From NCBI GenBank assembly GCA_038501625.1, contig JAZAYU010000220.1, positions 248,001 through 312,000 of the forward strand: a stretch of 64,000 nt of DNA. The letters run 5' to 3'. The first letter of the stretch is position 1. Each line of letters starts with the position of its first letter. Source of the DNA: Corbicula japonica (taxonomy: Eukaryota > Mollusca > Bivalvia > Venerida > Cyrenidae). This document shows positions 55,873 to 64,000 of this stretch, piece after piece. A model generated the notes under the pieces. The model was not told the DNA's origin. It was given only the letters and a program-made list of their open reading frames with translations, and did no database searches. The position numbers were made by a program, and so were the translations under genes.

Positions 55873-55985
55873 ATCACTGCTACTTCAAAACAGACCCTGT
55901 TCACCCATGCTGTGATTTGCCGGTGTTCCTGTCAACTTTGTCACACACGATGGAGAACTTACCAGTACTGTGAAACCCAAAGGAG
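55873..55985 (+). pseudogene. VWC-like exon with 1-nt frameshift
   Basis: Acceptor TTCTGCCAG, donor GTAATA. Reads HCYFKTDPVHPCCDLPV and, after a 1-nt shift, CPVNFVTHDGELTSTVKPKG. D-P-x-x-P-C-C-x-x-P-x-C is the C-terminal signature of von Willebrand C domains (secreted/extracellular). It starts a different gene module from the cadherins, or a fusion to them; no evidence decides this. Confidence 0.6.
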
Positions 55986-56069
55986 GTAATACACTGTGAT
56001 GTAGTGTTGTGATCTGGAGGTCACTGGTTCAAGTCCATGTGAGATTCTTCTGTGACTTTACACAAAATA

Positions 56070-56180
56070 TGACAATGTGTAAGTACTGGGCCAAAGATCA
56101 TATAACTAAGTTTGGAAACCAGTCTCAAGTCTGAGGCATCTGATTGGCTGAAATAGAGGCTTGTTCTTAGTTTTGTGATC
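56070..56180. repeat. CCAAT hairpin repeat, half copy
   Basis: CCAAAGATCATATAACTAAG ... CATCTGATTGGCTGAAATAG; right arm absent. Confidence 0.6.
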
Positions 56181-56900
56181 ATAGGCCCTGGTTTGTAACC
56201 CAGAAAACAGTCTTTGAGAATGACTATTTGCACCTGCTCATAAATTCTGCAAGGTGAGATCATGAGAAGTGAATATTAAATACACCCATATTTATTTACA
56301 CTGTAAGTTTTAGTACTGATATTTTTAAGGAATCAGTCTCTTGCCTTGTAGCCACATTTAATTCCATTTAATTTAAGAGGGAAAGAATTGTACCACCTGA
56401 GTTAACAGCTGAGTTTTGAATGCTGATCATTACTATCGAATCCTGCTAATATTTCCCTAGTTAATCTGTGTCGCTGAGGTCATTTTCATCCAAACAGTGT
56501 AATTTCTTTTTACTTTTCAATGACGGACAAAATGTATGAAAACATCGTAATTAAGCCTTCTCTTTCTGGTTGTTAGGCATCTTTCATCAGCAAACAAGCC
56601 AAGGAATAAACAGAATGTCAATTAACATAATCAACACTTTATTAAATGATTGTTTTAATTACTGGATTTTAAACAGTGTTTGTCATATTTTGACAAAGTA
56701 TTTTTATTCTCTAAACAGAAGACACAAAATATTTACATAAATGTTTTTACAATGTTTCATTTCGTACTATACGACAGTCATTCCATTTATGTTTCATGAT
56801 AATGTCCTGTCATGTGCTTAGACAATAGCGATGTATATGTATCTATACAAACAGCATGTAAATCGATGATACCCTATATATTGGAATCACTTTTATATCA
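56181..56900. other. Intron/spacer, no gene seen
   Basis: AT-rich; nothing recognised on either strand. Confidence 0.4.
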
Positions 56901-56904
56901 CTTT

Positions 56905-57175
56905 TTATGCCCCCACAAAGTGGGAGGCATATAGAGTTGCACTCGTCTGTCCGTACGTCCGTCTGTACGTCCCCAAATCTTGTGGCATCAACTTCTTCTA
57001 AACTATAGGGCGGATTTCTTTCAAACTTGCACAGATGATCAAGTAGGATGTGTAGATGATCGTAAAGAAAGGATTTTTTCCTGCGACCATTTTTACCAGA
57101 TTTATGGCCCTTTGTTGTTAAAAATTATGTTGCAGCAGTGGGGGCATCAGTGTCCGAGGACACATTCTAGTTTAG
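56905..57175. repeat. Hairpin-headed short element
   Basis: ATGCCCCCACAAAGTGGGAGGC hairpin, GTCTGTCCGTACGTCCGTC, one body unit, and the tail GGGGGCATCAGTGTCCGAGG ACACATTCTAG. A minimal, single-unit member of the hairpin-headed class. Confidence 0.7.
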
Positions 57176-57258
57176 CAATAAATTTTTTGTGACCCTAAAT
57201 ATTGGAACATGAAAAATTGTAATTATTTTTAACTGTCCCAAGACAATGCTGGTTTCAG

Positions 57259-57366
57259 ATGTGTTCTAGGATGTGAGCTACCAGCAGGGTCTGATCAAAT
57301 GATGGTTGTAGCTTCCTGTGTACCTGTGAAGATGCTGCCAACAACCGTACCAATATCCCAGCTGGT
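57259..57366 (+). pseudogene. VWC-like exon, frameshifted
   Basis: Acceptor GGTTTCAG; the donor is uncertain (GTCAGA?). One frame gives SYQQG; after a shift the second gives DGCSFLCTCEDAANNRTNIP. Y-x-Q-G ... D-G-C-x-x-x-C-x-C is the N-terminal half of a VWC domain. Confidence 0.6.
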
Positions 57367-57404
57367 CAGATCCTTAGCCTTACTTTTTTGTCAACTTCCT
57401 CAGG

Positions 57405-57500
57405 GTCCAAAATTGTCAAACTTAAACTAGCGACCAGTCTCAGACCTAAAGCATCTGATTGGCTGAAATGAAGACTAGTCTCAGTTAAACATTTTGGGCC
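57405..57500. repeat. CCAAT hairpin repeat, half copy
   Basis: CTAGCGACCAGTCTCAGACC ... CATCTGATTGGCTGAAATG. Confidence 0.55.
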
Positions 57501-57979
57501 CTAGATGACTAATTTTTTATCTCTTATAAAATAAATATCATATTTTCTGGTGATTTACATATAGGTTTCAATCATTTTTTTCGAGGTAACTCCATGTGTA
57601 AGCTTTGTTCAATAACAGACAAGTCAGAATTTGTGTGTTAAAACAAGATGATTCAAAAGAAACTCTTTCATTTAAATATATTTAATAATTTTCAAAAATA
57701 TTTTGTAATATAGAAATGCCTGATGTCATTGATGGACATACACAAAAATTACATTGGTCTTTTAACAGCCATTGTAAGGCAATGAAATTATGGAAGATTT
57801 GCATACCAATATGATTTTCTGTTATCATTATTTCTTGGGTTTTTATGCCATAGCTATGTGTTATAAAATATAGTCTGGTTTTTTGCACTGATATTTATTG
57901 GAAAATATGCAGAGAGACATATTTAGCAAAACTGATAAAAACAAGCATTCATATGATCTGGGATTATTTTTGATTTTAG

Positions 57980-58140
57980 ATGTTTGAAGTATGAGAACAT
58001 CAGGGAGAGTTGTAGGTTTGTGCCAGACCCTAGAGATCCTGGGTGTTGTCAGATTCCACAGTGCCCCACTACTGACCCCACCCAGGGAGTAAACATTCAA
58101 GTTACACCTGCTATACCAGGGAAATACACTCTGAATGTTG
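57980..58140 (+). CDS. VWC C-terminal half exon, intact
   Basis: Acceptor TGATTTTAG, donor GTAAGA. Reads CLKYENIRESCRFVPDPRDP, GCCQIPQCPTTDPTQGV, NIQVTPAIPGKYTLNV. C-x-x-x-P-D-P-x-D-P-x-CC-x-x-P-x-C is a textbook VWC ending, followed by a Thr/Pro linker. Phases: 1 nt completes the first codon, 1 nt is left at the end. Confidence 0.75.
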
Positions 58141-58150
58141 GTAAGATATC

Positions 58151-58338
58151 TTAACCTTTACTCCATATGTACAGGTTTTATTTCATGTGCAAACAGTGTA
58201 GATCCTGATAACCTGGCACATCTCTGCCATCTGATTGGGATCTACACTGTTCACTTCTGGTCAGAAACTCGGAAACGTGATAATTGATCTAGATCTACAC
58301 TGTTCACCCATGGATAACATGCAAATCTCAAGGATTAA
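58151..58338. mobile_element. TTAA MITE, copy
   Basis: TTAACCTTTACTCCATATGT ... AAGGATTAA; TTAA on both sides. Confidence 0.65.
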
Positions 58339-58512
58339 GACTAAAATGTTTCAGCAAGAAAACTGTCTCGGTTATTAATATTTGGTGAATGTCACAAGCA
58401 CAAACAGTCTTTTGTTTTTTATTCCCTCTTATTAAGGTTTTCTATTCAATTTATCTCATTTTATCTCATTCTTGATCTGTTTTTGTTTTTATCCAACCAA
58501 GTTATTGTGAAG

Positions 58513-58692
58513 TTAACCCTTTTGATCTGATCTGATCAGGATCTGCACTGTTCGCTTTTTGGTCAGAAATAACCTAATAAATTAAAAAGCCAACAGTGCA
58601 GATCCTGGTCAGACGGCATGGATCTGCTGGCTGATCTGGATCAACACTGTTAGCCCATGCCATAAAGGTGTGTATACGGAGTAAAGGGTTAA
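58513..58692. mobile_element. TTAA MITE, copy
   Basis: TTAACCCTTTTGATC ... GAGTAAAGGGTTAA; the left arm is shortened. Confidence 0.65.
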
Positions 58693-58987
58693 AGGACTTT
58701 AATACAATCAAGATGAAAGATGGATATATGGCTGTGACCTTGTCAGTGTGTGGACGCTCTGTCAAGGTCATATTTAGATGCTAAGTCTGCATGAAATTCT
58801 GCATTTTAGATCTTGCCAGACATAGGTCAGAGTTATTGTTAGATGTTAAGTCGGATTTCGTCTGATGCAGTGAAAGCTGTGATGTAGGAATGTTTTCATA
58901 CAATAATTATATTGAAGCAGTTACAAATGTATGCCAGAAATTAAAGAAACATGCATTAATAACTGGTTTTTTTTCATTTCTGTACAG

Positions 58988-59178
58988 ATTTCCTAGGTAT
59001 GTGAAACTATGACTTGGCTACAGATCTTATCAATCCTTGCTGACAGACCCAAAAATGTAAATTCCACTCCAGACAGTGATTGGGGCTCAGACAACACGGA
59101 CAACACCTATCCTTTCTCTAACGTTGCCTGGCCAGACTCCAGCAAGGGTCACTGGTACCCAGCCTACACGAACTTACA
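58988..59178 (+). pseudogene. Exon of unknown domain in the VWC module
   Basis: Acceptor CTGTACAG, donor GTAAGT. The 3' two-thirds is open: ADRPKNVNSTPDSDWGSDNT, DNTYPFSNVAWPDSSKGHWY, PAYTNLQ. The first approximately 50 nt contain stops or a shift. Rich in D, N, S and W; no family recognised. Its last 2 nt join the next exon in frame (LQ-LLYKG). Confidence 0.5.
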
Positions 59179-59468
59179 GTAAGTGTTATACATGTATGCC
59201 AATCATAATTTTTTAGGTTCCTGTGATGTAGTACCATATAGCAGGTATTTTTTTAAGTCTGAAAATGAGTTAATTATTTGGGATTTAAATGTTTGCAGAT
59301 TTTTTTTTCTGCTGGCAATATTTCTGCAATTTCATACAAAGAAGGCAGAAACACAGAAATATTGAATTCATAGAAAATATCTGCTCTACGATAAGGATGT
59401 ATCCAAATAATTGCCACAGTTTCAAGCCTTTTTATGTCTTATGGCATGTGGACTGCAATATTGCAGAC

Positions 59469-59706
59469 TCAACCCTCTACTTTATAGATAAACATTTATT
59501 GCATTGGTGAACAGTGTAGATCCAGATCGGCCAACACATCCATGCTTTCTGATCAGGATATACACTGTTTGCTTTAGAGTCATTAGCTTATTTATGACCA
59601 AGATGCAAACAGTGCAGATCCACATCAGATAGCAAGAATGTGCCAGCTGATCTGGATCTACTCTAGACACATGTGTTAACATGCACATGTATGAAGTAAA
59701 GGGTTA
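59469..59706. mobile_element. TTAA MITE, copy
   Basis: AACCCTCTACTTTATAG ... GAAGTAAAGGGTTAA. Confidence 0.6.
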
Positions 59707-59799
59707 AGGAAAAGTAGACACTGAAATTTGCCACTATAACGTGTACCTTATATGGCATGACCTGTGAATTGCTTTTGTATCGGATTGTATGGAATGCTG

Positions 59800-60029
59800 T
59801 TAACCCTTAACTCTGTAGATCTTTTTATCACATGAATGACCAGTGTAGATACAGATCAGCTAGCACATCCATACCATCTGATCTGGATCTACACCATTTG
59901 CTTTTTTATGAGAAATAACCTTAAGAATCTTAAAGCAGTCTAGATCATGATCAGATGCAAGGGATGTGCCAGCTTATCTGGATCTACACTGTTCCCCCAG
60001 GCAATAAAACTTGTATCTGTGGAGTAAAC
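59800..60029. mobile_element. TTAA MITE, copy
   Basis: TTAACCCTTAACTCTGTAGA ... CTGTGGAGTAAAC; TTAA at the left only. Confidence 0.6.
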
Positions 60030-60101
60030 TTTATTTCAGAAACAGTAACTACTTAAGATAGTGTCTCGCAATATATGTTCATTAATATTGTTATATTGCA
60101 G

Positions 60102-60211
60102 ACTTCTGTATAAGGGAGTCCAGTTCAGTGTGATCAGACCTAGGAGGATGGCTGTGACTACAGGTGCATGTGTGACAACGCCCAACAAGGACTGTTTACA
60201 TGTAGACAGAG
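60102..60211 (+). pseudogene. VWC N-terminal half exon with TAG and frameshift
   Basis: Acceptor ATATTGCAG, donor GTCAGT. Reads LLYKGVQFSV, then in another frame CDQT, TAG, EDGCDYRCMCDNAQQGLFTC RQR. The VWC family has QTWEDGCDY here, so TGG to TAG explains the stop. The 2 nt left at the donor fit the next exon. Confidence 0.65.
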
Positions 60212-60762
60212 GTCAGTTCCAACTTATGTTTGCACAAGTTCCTAAAAGTAAACTTGAGATTTCATGATAACTAATGATGAATTGTTTCCCCAGTCTCTTA
60301 ACATATTGTTAAGTTCAGTTGCAATAACTTGAATACCCAAGGGCTGTGGATTTACTTTGTTATTGCATATTTTGAGTTATAGCATGTTCTTGTTTTCTCG
60401 TCCTGGACTGACTTAAGTGTGAAAAATTGCATCACTGTTTATTGCGCTATGGGACTTTATCAGTTGAGTTGTTGCATTTTTCAAAATTTTTGTTTCTAAT
60501 TATGACATCTCTTGTTTTGATTATTGGAATTACACTGTACTTTGTTGTATATTATATGGATAATTATACCTGTAAAATTCATGAAAAAGATATTGTTTTC
60601 TTCAGCTTATTCAACAAAAGGGATTTTTTCCATATGGAATATTTTCCCTTGCTTCTGTTGACAAATAAAATAAAATGTGAGGAATTTTTTTGTCAATTCT
60701 GAGCAGAAATTGAATATAAAAACTCAAAATAGAACTGCATTTTGAAATGTGTCAGTCTTAAG

Positions 60763-61060
60763 TTGTGCTGACTACAGCTCAAACCAGAATGGATGTAGTG
60801 TGGTCACCGACCCTTGAGACTCATGCTGCTAAGTTCCCTACTGTGTGCCTCAGCCAGTCTACCACACAGCCTGTCTCTACCTCACAGCCGGTGCCAAACT
60901 CAAGGTCGGTCTCTACCTCACAGGTGGTCTCTACCTCACAGCCGGTCTCTACCTCACAGCCCGTCTCTACCTCACATCCCGTGCCTACCTCACAGCTGGT
61001 CTCTACCTCCAGCCTGTCAGTTGGATTCCCCAAACAACACAATACATGATCCCACTACTG
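60763..61060 (+). pseudogene. VWC C-terminal half plus Ser/Thr-rich minisatellite, two stops
   Basis: The VWC frame reads CADYSSNQNGCSVVTDP, TGA, DSCC, TAA, VPYC. A tandem 18-bp unit (TCTCTACCTCACAGCCGG) follows about eight times. Because 18 is a multiple of three, every frame stays open: one gives repeated VSTSQP (mucin-like), another LYLTAG. VSTSQP is the more likely secreted linker, but it is not in frame with the VWC part. Confidence 0.6.
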
Positions 61061-61356
61061 GTGGCTGTAAATCTTACTGGAGTAGCCACCAGACTCATCC
61101 TGCAACTGAATAATACATTGCCTCCATTAAGTAGGTTAATTCAGTGTTCTTTCTTGACTCTCACAATATATATATTGATAGCAGTATCATTACATGCAGG
61201 CCCTCCTTACCAAAATAAACATTTATATTTGTTGTTTTGGAACATGACTTTCTTACTGCTGCTCTTTTATAATAATAAATGTTTCCCTCTTCATAAAAAC
61301 ACCATTTATTTCGATAAATTTTCGATTTACCTCTAGTATTACTTTATACAATGTTA
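61061..61356. other. Possible start of another VWC half, otherwise unassigned
   Basis: One frame gives HDPTTGGCKSYWSSHQTHPA just after the minisatellite, with a G-G-C-x-x-Y look of a VWC start. Stops follow. The rest is AT-rich. Confidence 0.3.
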
Positions 61357-62120
61357 TTACATGTGTTACTAAATATAGTAACAAAATTGTATGGTGTCAA
61401 AACTTATTATCATGTCACCAGCCTCATTATTCATATGGCAGGGCAATTATCGACTAGTGGCACTGCTTGCCCATTTATTAACCTATTTATTACATGTGTA
61501 CGTTAATCTCCCTTCACTTTGTACTTGATTGGGCACTTTCATTGATACAATTACTACATCATGATGTCAGTGACTACGTCATTTGAGTTTATATGTGACG
61601 TCATTTAACGAATGTTTACTATTTCATTCAGTATCATTTGTTTATTTTGTTTTAACTCAAGGGAAAGATAGGGATTTGCTAAACTTTGAATGCTAGAAGT
61701 GATAATCGTGGTATGAGTCTGTAAATGCAATGATTTGAGAGTGTTTCATTCTTATACCTCTGCTGCGAGCTTCTTTTACACCAGACTTTCAGGCTATGTG
61801 AATATTATGGTACAAATGAATGGAAAAGAAAAAGGAAAGAAGTGATTTTAAATTGGGAATATTTTACGGGTATGTACAATTTATTCTTATTTTAATGATG
61901 AAATGTGATTAAACCAATGATAACAATTGAAAGCCTAAAAATAAAATCGCAGGGCCATTATCGATAATGGCCCTGCCTCTCGTAAGTTAATGCCCTGCGA
62001 CCTTGAATTACGCTTCCGGTCTTAACGTAAATTTGTTACTATGCATAGTAACACATGTAATAAATATAGTAACAAAATTGTATGGTGTCAAAACTTATTA
62101 TCATGTCACCAGCCACATTA
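61357..62120. repeat. Direct repeats about 695 bp apart
   Basis: ACTAAATATAGTAACAAAAT ... ATCATGTCACCAGCC occurs at 61357-61432 and again at 62055-62115. Between them is a palindrome GCAGGGCCATTATCGATAAT GGCCCTGC (about 61949-61977). It could be a duplication or the ends of an element. No ORF. Confidence 0.55.
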
Positions 62121-63204
62121 TCAAACCAAGGCCCAGGGCTTAAAAGTGATAATGTGATAAAGGCCCTGCCAATTTTTTGTCCGATTCCAATTATGTTTGT
62201 TCTACAGGCAATCGTTTTAGTAAGAAATTTAAAAAAAAACAGTCAAAATAATGATCATTTGCACATGCGCTTATGAGCTTATTATTGCATAAATAAACAC
62301 TTTTTTGTTTATTTTGTAAAAGAATTGACATCTTGTTGGCGTATGAATACATCCGTCAGTGAGACAATACTTTGTAAAAAAAAGTCGGCCATTTTGTTTA
62401 AACTGATTTTGCTTTTATGTGCAAAGAAAACTGAAATATCAAAAACATATGAGGTGTGTCTTTTTAGAATTTGAAACAAAAAAAATTTGCAAAAACCATT
62501 GGGATCAGCCGACAAACCTGCTGTCATCCTTGAACGGCTGGTTTTCTGGTAGTAGGCTTCCAGTGTGCAAAATCCAGTTCTTGACAAAAAGCTAATTGCT
62601 GAATTTTATGTCCAAATATACACACAACTTCAAAAGAATATTCTGTGTTGTTGTTTTTGTTGTTTCCTTCTTCTCTTCAGTGAGTTGAAATTTAACACCA
62701 GCAACACAGCCATTTAAGTTTTTATTTAGAAACCGAAATGGCCTAGACGCAAGCATTCAGATCATCAGGATTTCTGATCATCAAGCATGTAAATCCATCA
62801 GCACAGACTAAACAATAATTAAAACACACTTGAGTAATAAAATCCAAAAAAAATGTCCGAAATTGAATGCATTGACATGCCGGAAGGAATATTGATCTCG
62901 AAAATGACGTCAGTGTTATAAAGGTAAACGGCTCCTGTTTCAAGCGGATAATAATAATTATAGACTCTCTCATAGTACAAATGGTTTTGTTCTGGGTTAG
63001 GGGACTTGCAAAAAGAGAAGCATTAGTATGATATTATACAATTGTCTTACAGTGCCTCCATATTTAGGTGAGAAAGAAATTAGCGAGGGCGAGGGGCTTT
63101 CTGAGAAAGTAGTTCCGTCACTGTCAAATTTTAATACATTTGCATGATAATATACTATATACGATAGACCAACTGGACATCAGAGAGTCGACGTACACAT
63201 GAAA
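62121..63204. other. Spacer, no gene seen
   Basis: No exon, RNA or known repeat recognised on either strand. Confidence 0.4.
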
Positions 63205-63319
63205 TGAACAGGTTAGCAGTGCCTTTGAATGATAATGGCCCTGCCATGAGATAATGGCCCATGGGCCATTATCAACATGACAGGGCCATTATGATTCAAA
63301 GGCACTGCTAACCTGTTCA
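63205..63319. repeat. 115-bp near-perfect palindrome
   Basis: Arm GAACAGGTTAGCAGTGCCTT TGAAT ... AATGGCCC and its complement meet at AATGGCCCATGGGCCATT. GATAATGGCCCTG is shared with the palindrome near 61950. Confidence 0.8.
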
Positions 63320-63337
63320 TTAACCTCTAAATAAAAC

Positions 63338-63572
63338 CCTTTACTCCATATATGCTCATTCTAAGGTGTGGGACCAGTGTAGATCCAGATCAGCTGGCAC
63401 ATCTGTGCTGTCTCATCTGGATCTGTACTGTTTGCATCTTGGTTAGAAATAACCTAATGAATCTAAAAGTGAACAGTGTAGATCCTGATCAGATGGCATA
63501 CATGTGCCAGCTGATCTGGATCGACATTGTTTGCCCAGGCAATGAAGGTGTATCTATGGAGTAAAGGGTTAA
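63338..63572. mobile_element. TTAA MITE, copy
   Basis: CCCTTTACTCCATATATGC ... GCCAGCTGATCTGGATCGAC ... GGAGTAAAGGGTTAA. Confidence 0.7.
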
Positions 63573-64000
63573 CAGCAGCGTGATATTGTCACATTGCACT
63601 TCCAATGAGAAAATATTTACCTATATGAATTAAGAAATGAATAAGAAATTCCTGATTTTGCAATTTGGCCACAGTGAAATACTTTGACCCTCTATATCAT
63701 ATATCATACAGGTTATTTTTGTATTTTATTGGTATACTTTTCATCATAAAATCTTAACTACAAAATTACTCAGCTATAGGTTATCTTCATATTTTATTTT
63801 ATTGGTATACTTTTCATCATACAGTCTCCTTAGTATTGCCCTCTACCTGTACCCTACTTAAAATTAAATTAAATACAAAAAAAGGTAGTGTTGGAAGATA
63901 TTACTTGAAAAGTAGCCATACACATCTTTTGTTAATTGTTTTAACGAATCAGAATTAAGCCTTGTTTTCTTTATGCATGTAAGTGCATTCCTATGTTGTT
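63573..64000. other. Window end, no gene seen
   Basis: AT-rich. A 30-bp phrase (TTTTATTGGTATACTTTTCA) is repeated at 63725 and 63800. Confidence 0.5.

Noticed and set aside
60427..60702. 91-codon hydrophobic ORF as a membrane protein
   Set aside because: Lies in an intron between VWC half exons, AT-rich composition, no splice or start context.

Overview
The window looks like nuclear DNA of an invertebrate animal, most likely a bivalve or other mollusc (inference). It has phase-0 GT-AG exons in long AT-rich introns, a Tc1/mariner-pogo type transposase, many short inverted-repeat (MITE-like) elements, and dispersed arrays of 125-185 bp units that begin with a short hairpin and a GTCCGTCC stretch. 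Nothing looks bacterial or viral, and no CRISPR array or operon is present.

The host genes are all on the + strand. (1) Positions 761-20284 hold the 3' part of a cadherin-type gene: cadherin-repeat exons, then an exon resembling the membrane-proximal domain of large cadherins (18213-18461), then a possible cytoplasmic-tail exon (20136-20284). (2) Cadherin exons restart at 21327 and run to 49553, which suggests a second, tandem paralogue. (3) From 55873 to about 61060 lie VWC (von Willebrand C)-like exons and a Ser/Thr-rich minisatellite. Each cadherin repeat is normally split into an A exon (end of one repeat plus start of the next, about 61-65 codons) and a B exon (about 36-44 codons), both starting and ending in phase 0. 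About a dozen exons are fully open. Most others carry a 1-nt frameshift, an in-frame stop, or a transposon.

Three DNA transposons hit coding exons or a splice site. A 3.4-kb element with TTA target duplications sits 4 bp from the end of an exon (5748-9170). A 1.25-kb element with TAA duplications sits inside a splice donor (38980-40224). A 967-bp element with GTTCT duplications sits inside an exon whose 44-codon frame is otherwise perfect (48511-49477). The host genes are therefore decaying, or polymorphic/mis-assembled; the sequence alone cannot decide which.

Mobile DNA fills the rest. A pogo-like element (24398-28657) encodes a transposase on the - strand with Asn in place of the second catalytic Asp, and it carries a nested 1.65-kb element. 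A TTAA-flanked, piggyBac-style palindromic MITE is present about 20 times, and a CCAAT-containing hairpin repeat about 10 times. Several tandem arrays carry AGGTCA (nuclear-receptor half-site) motifs.
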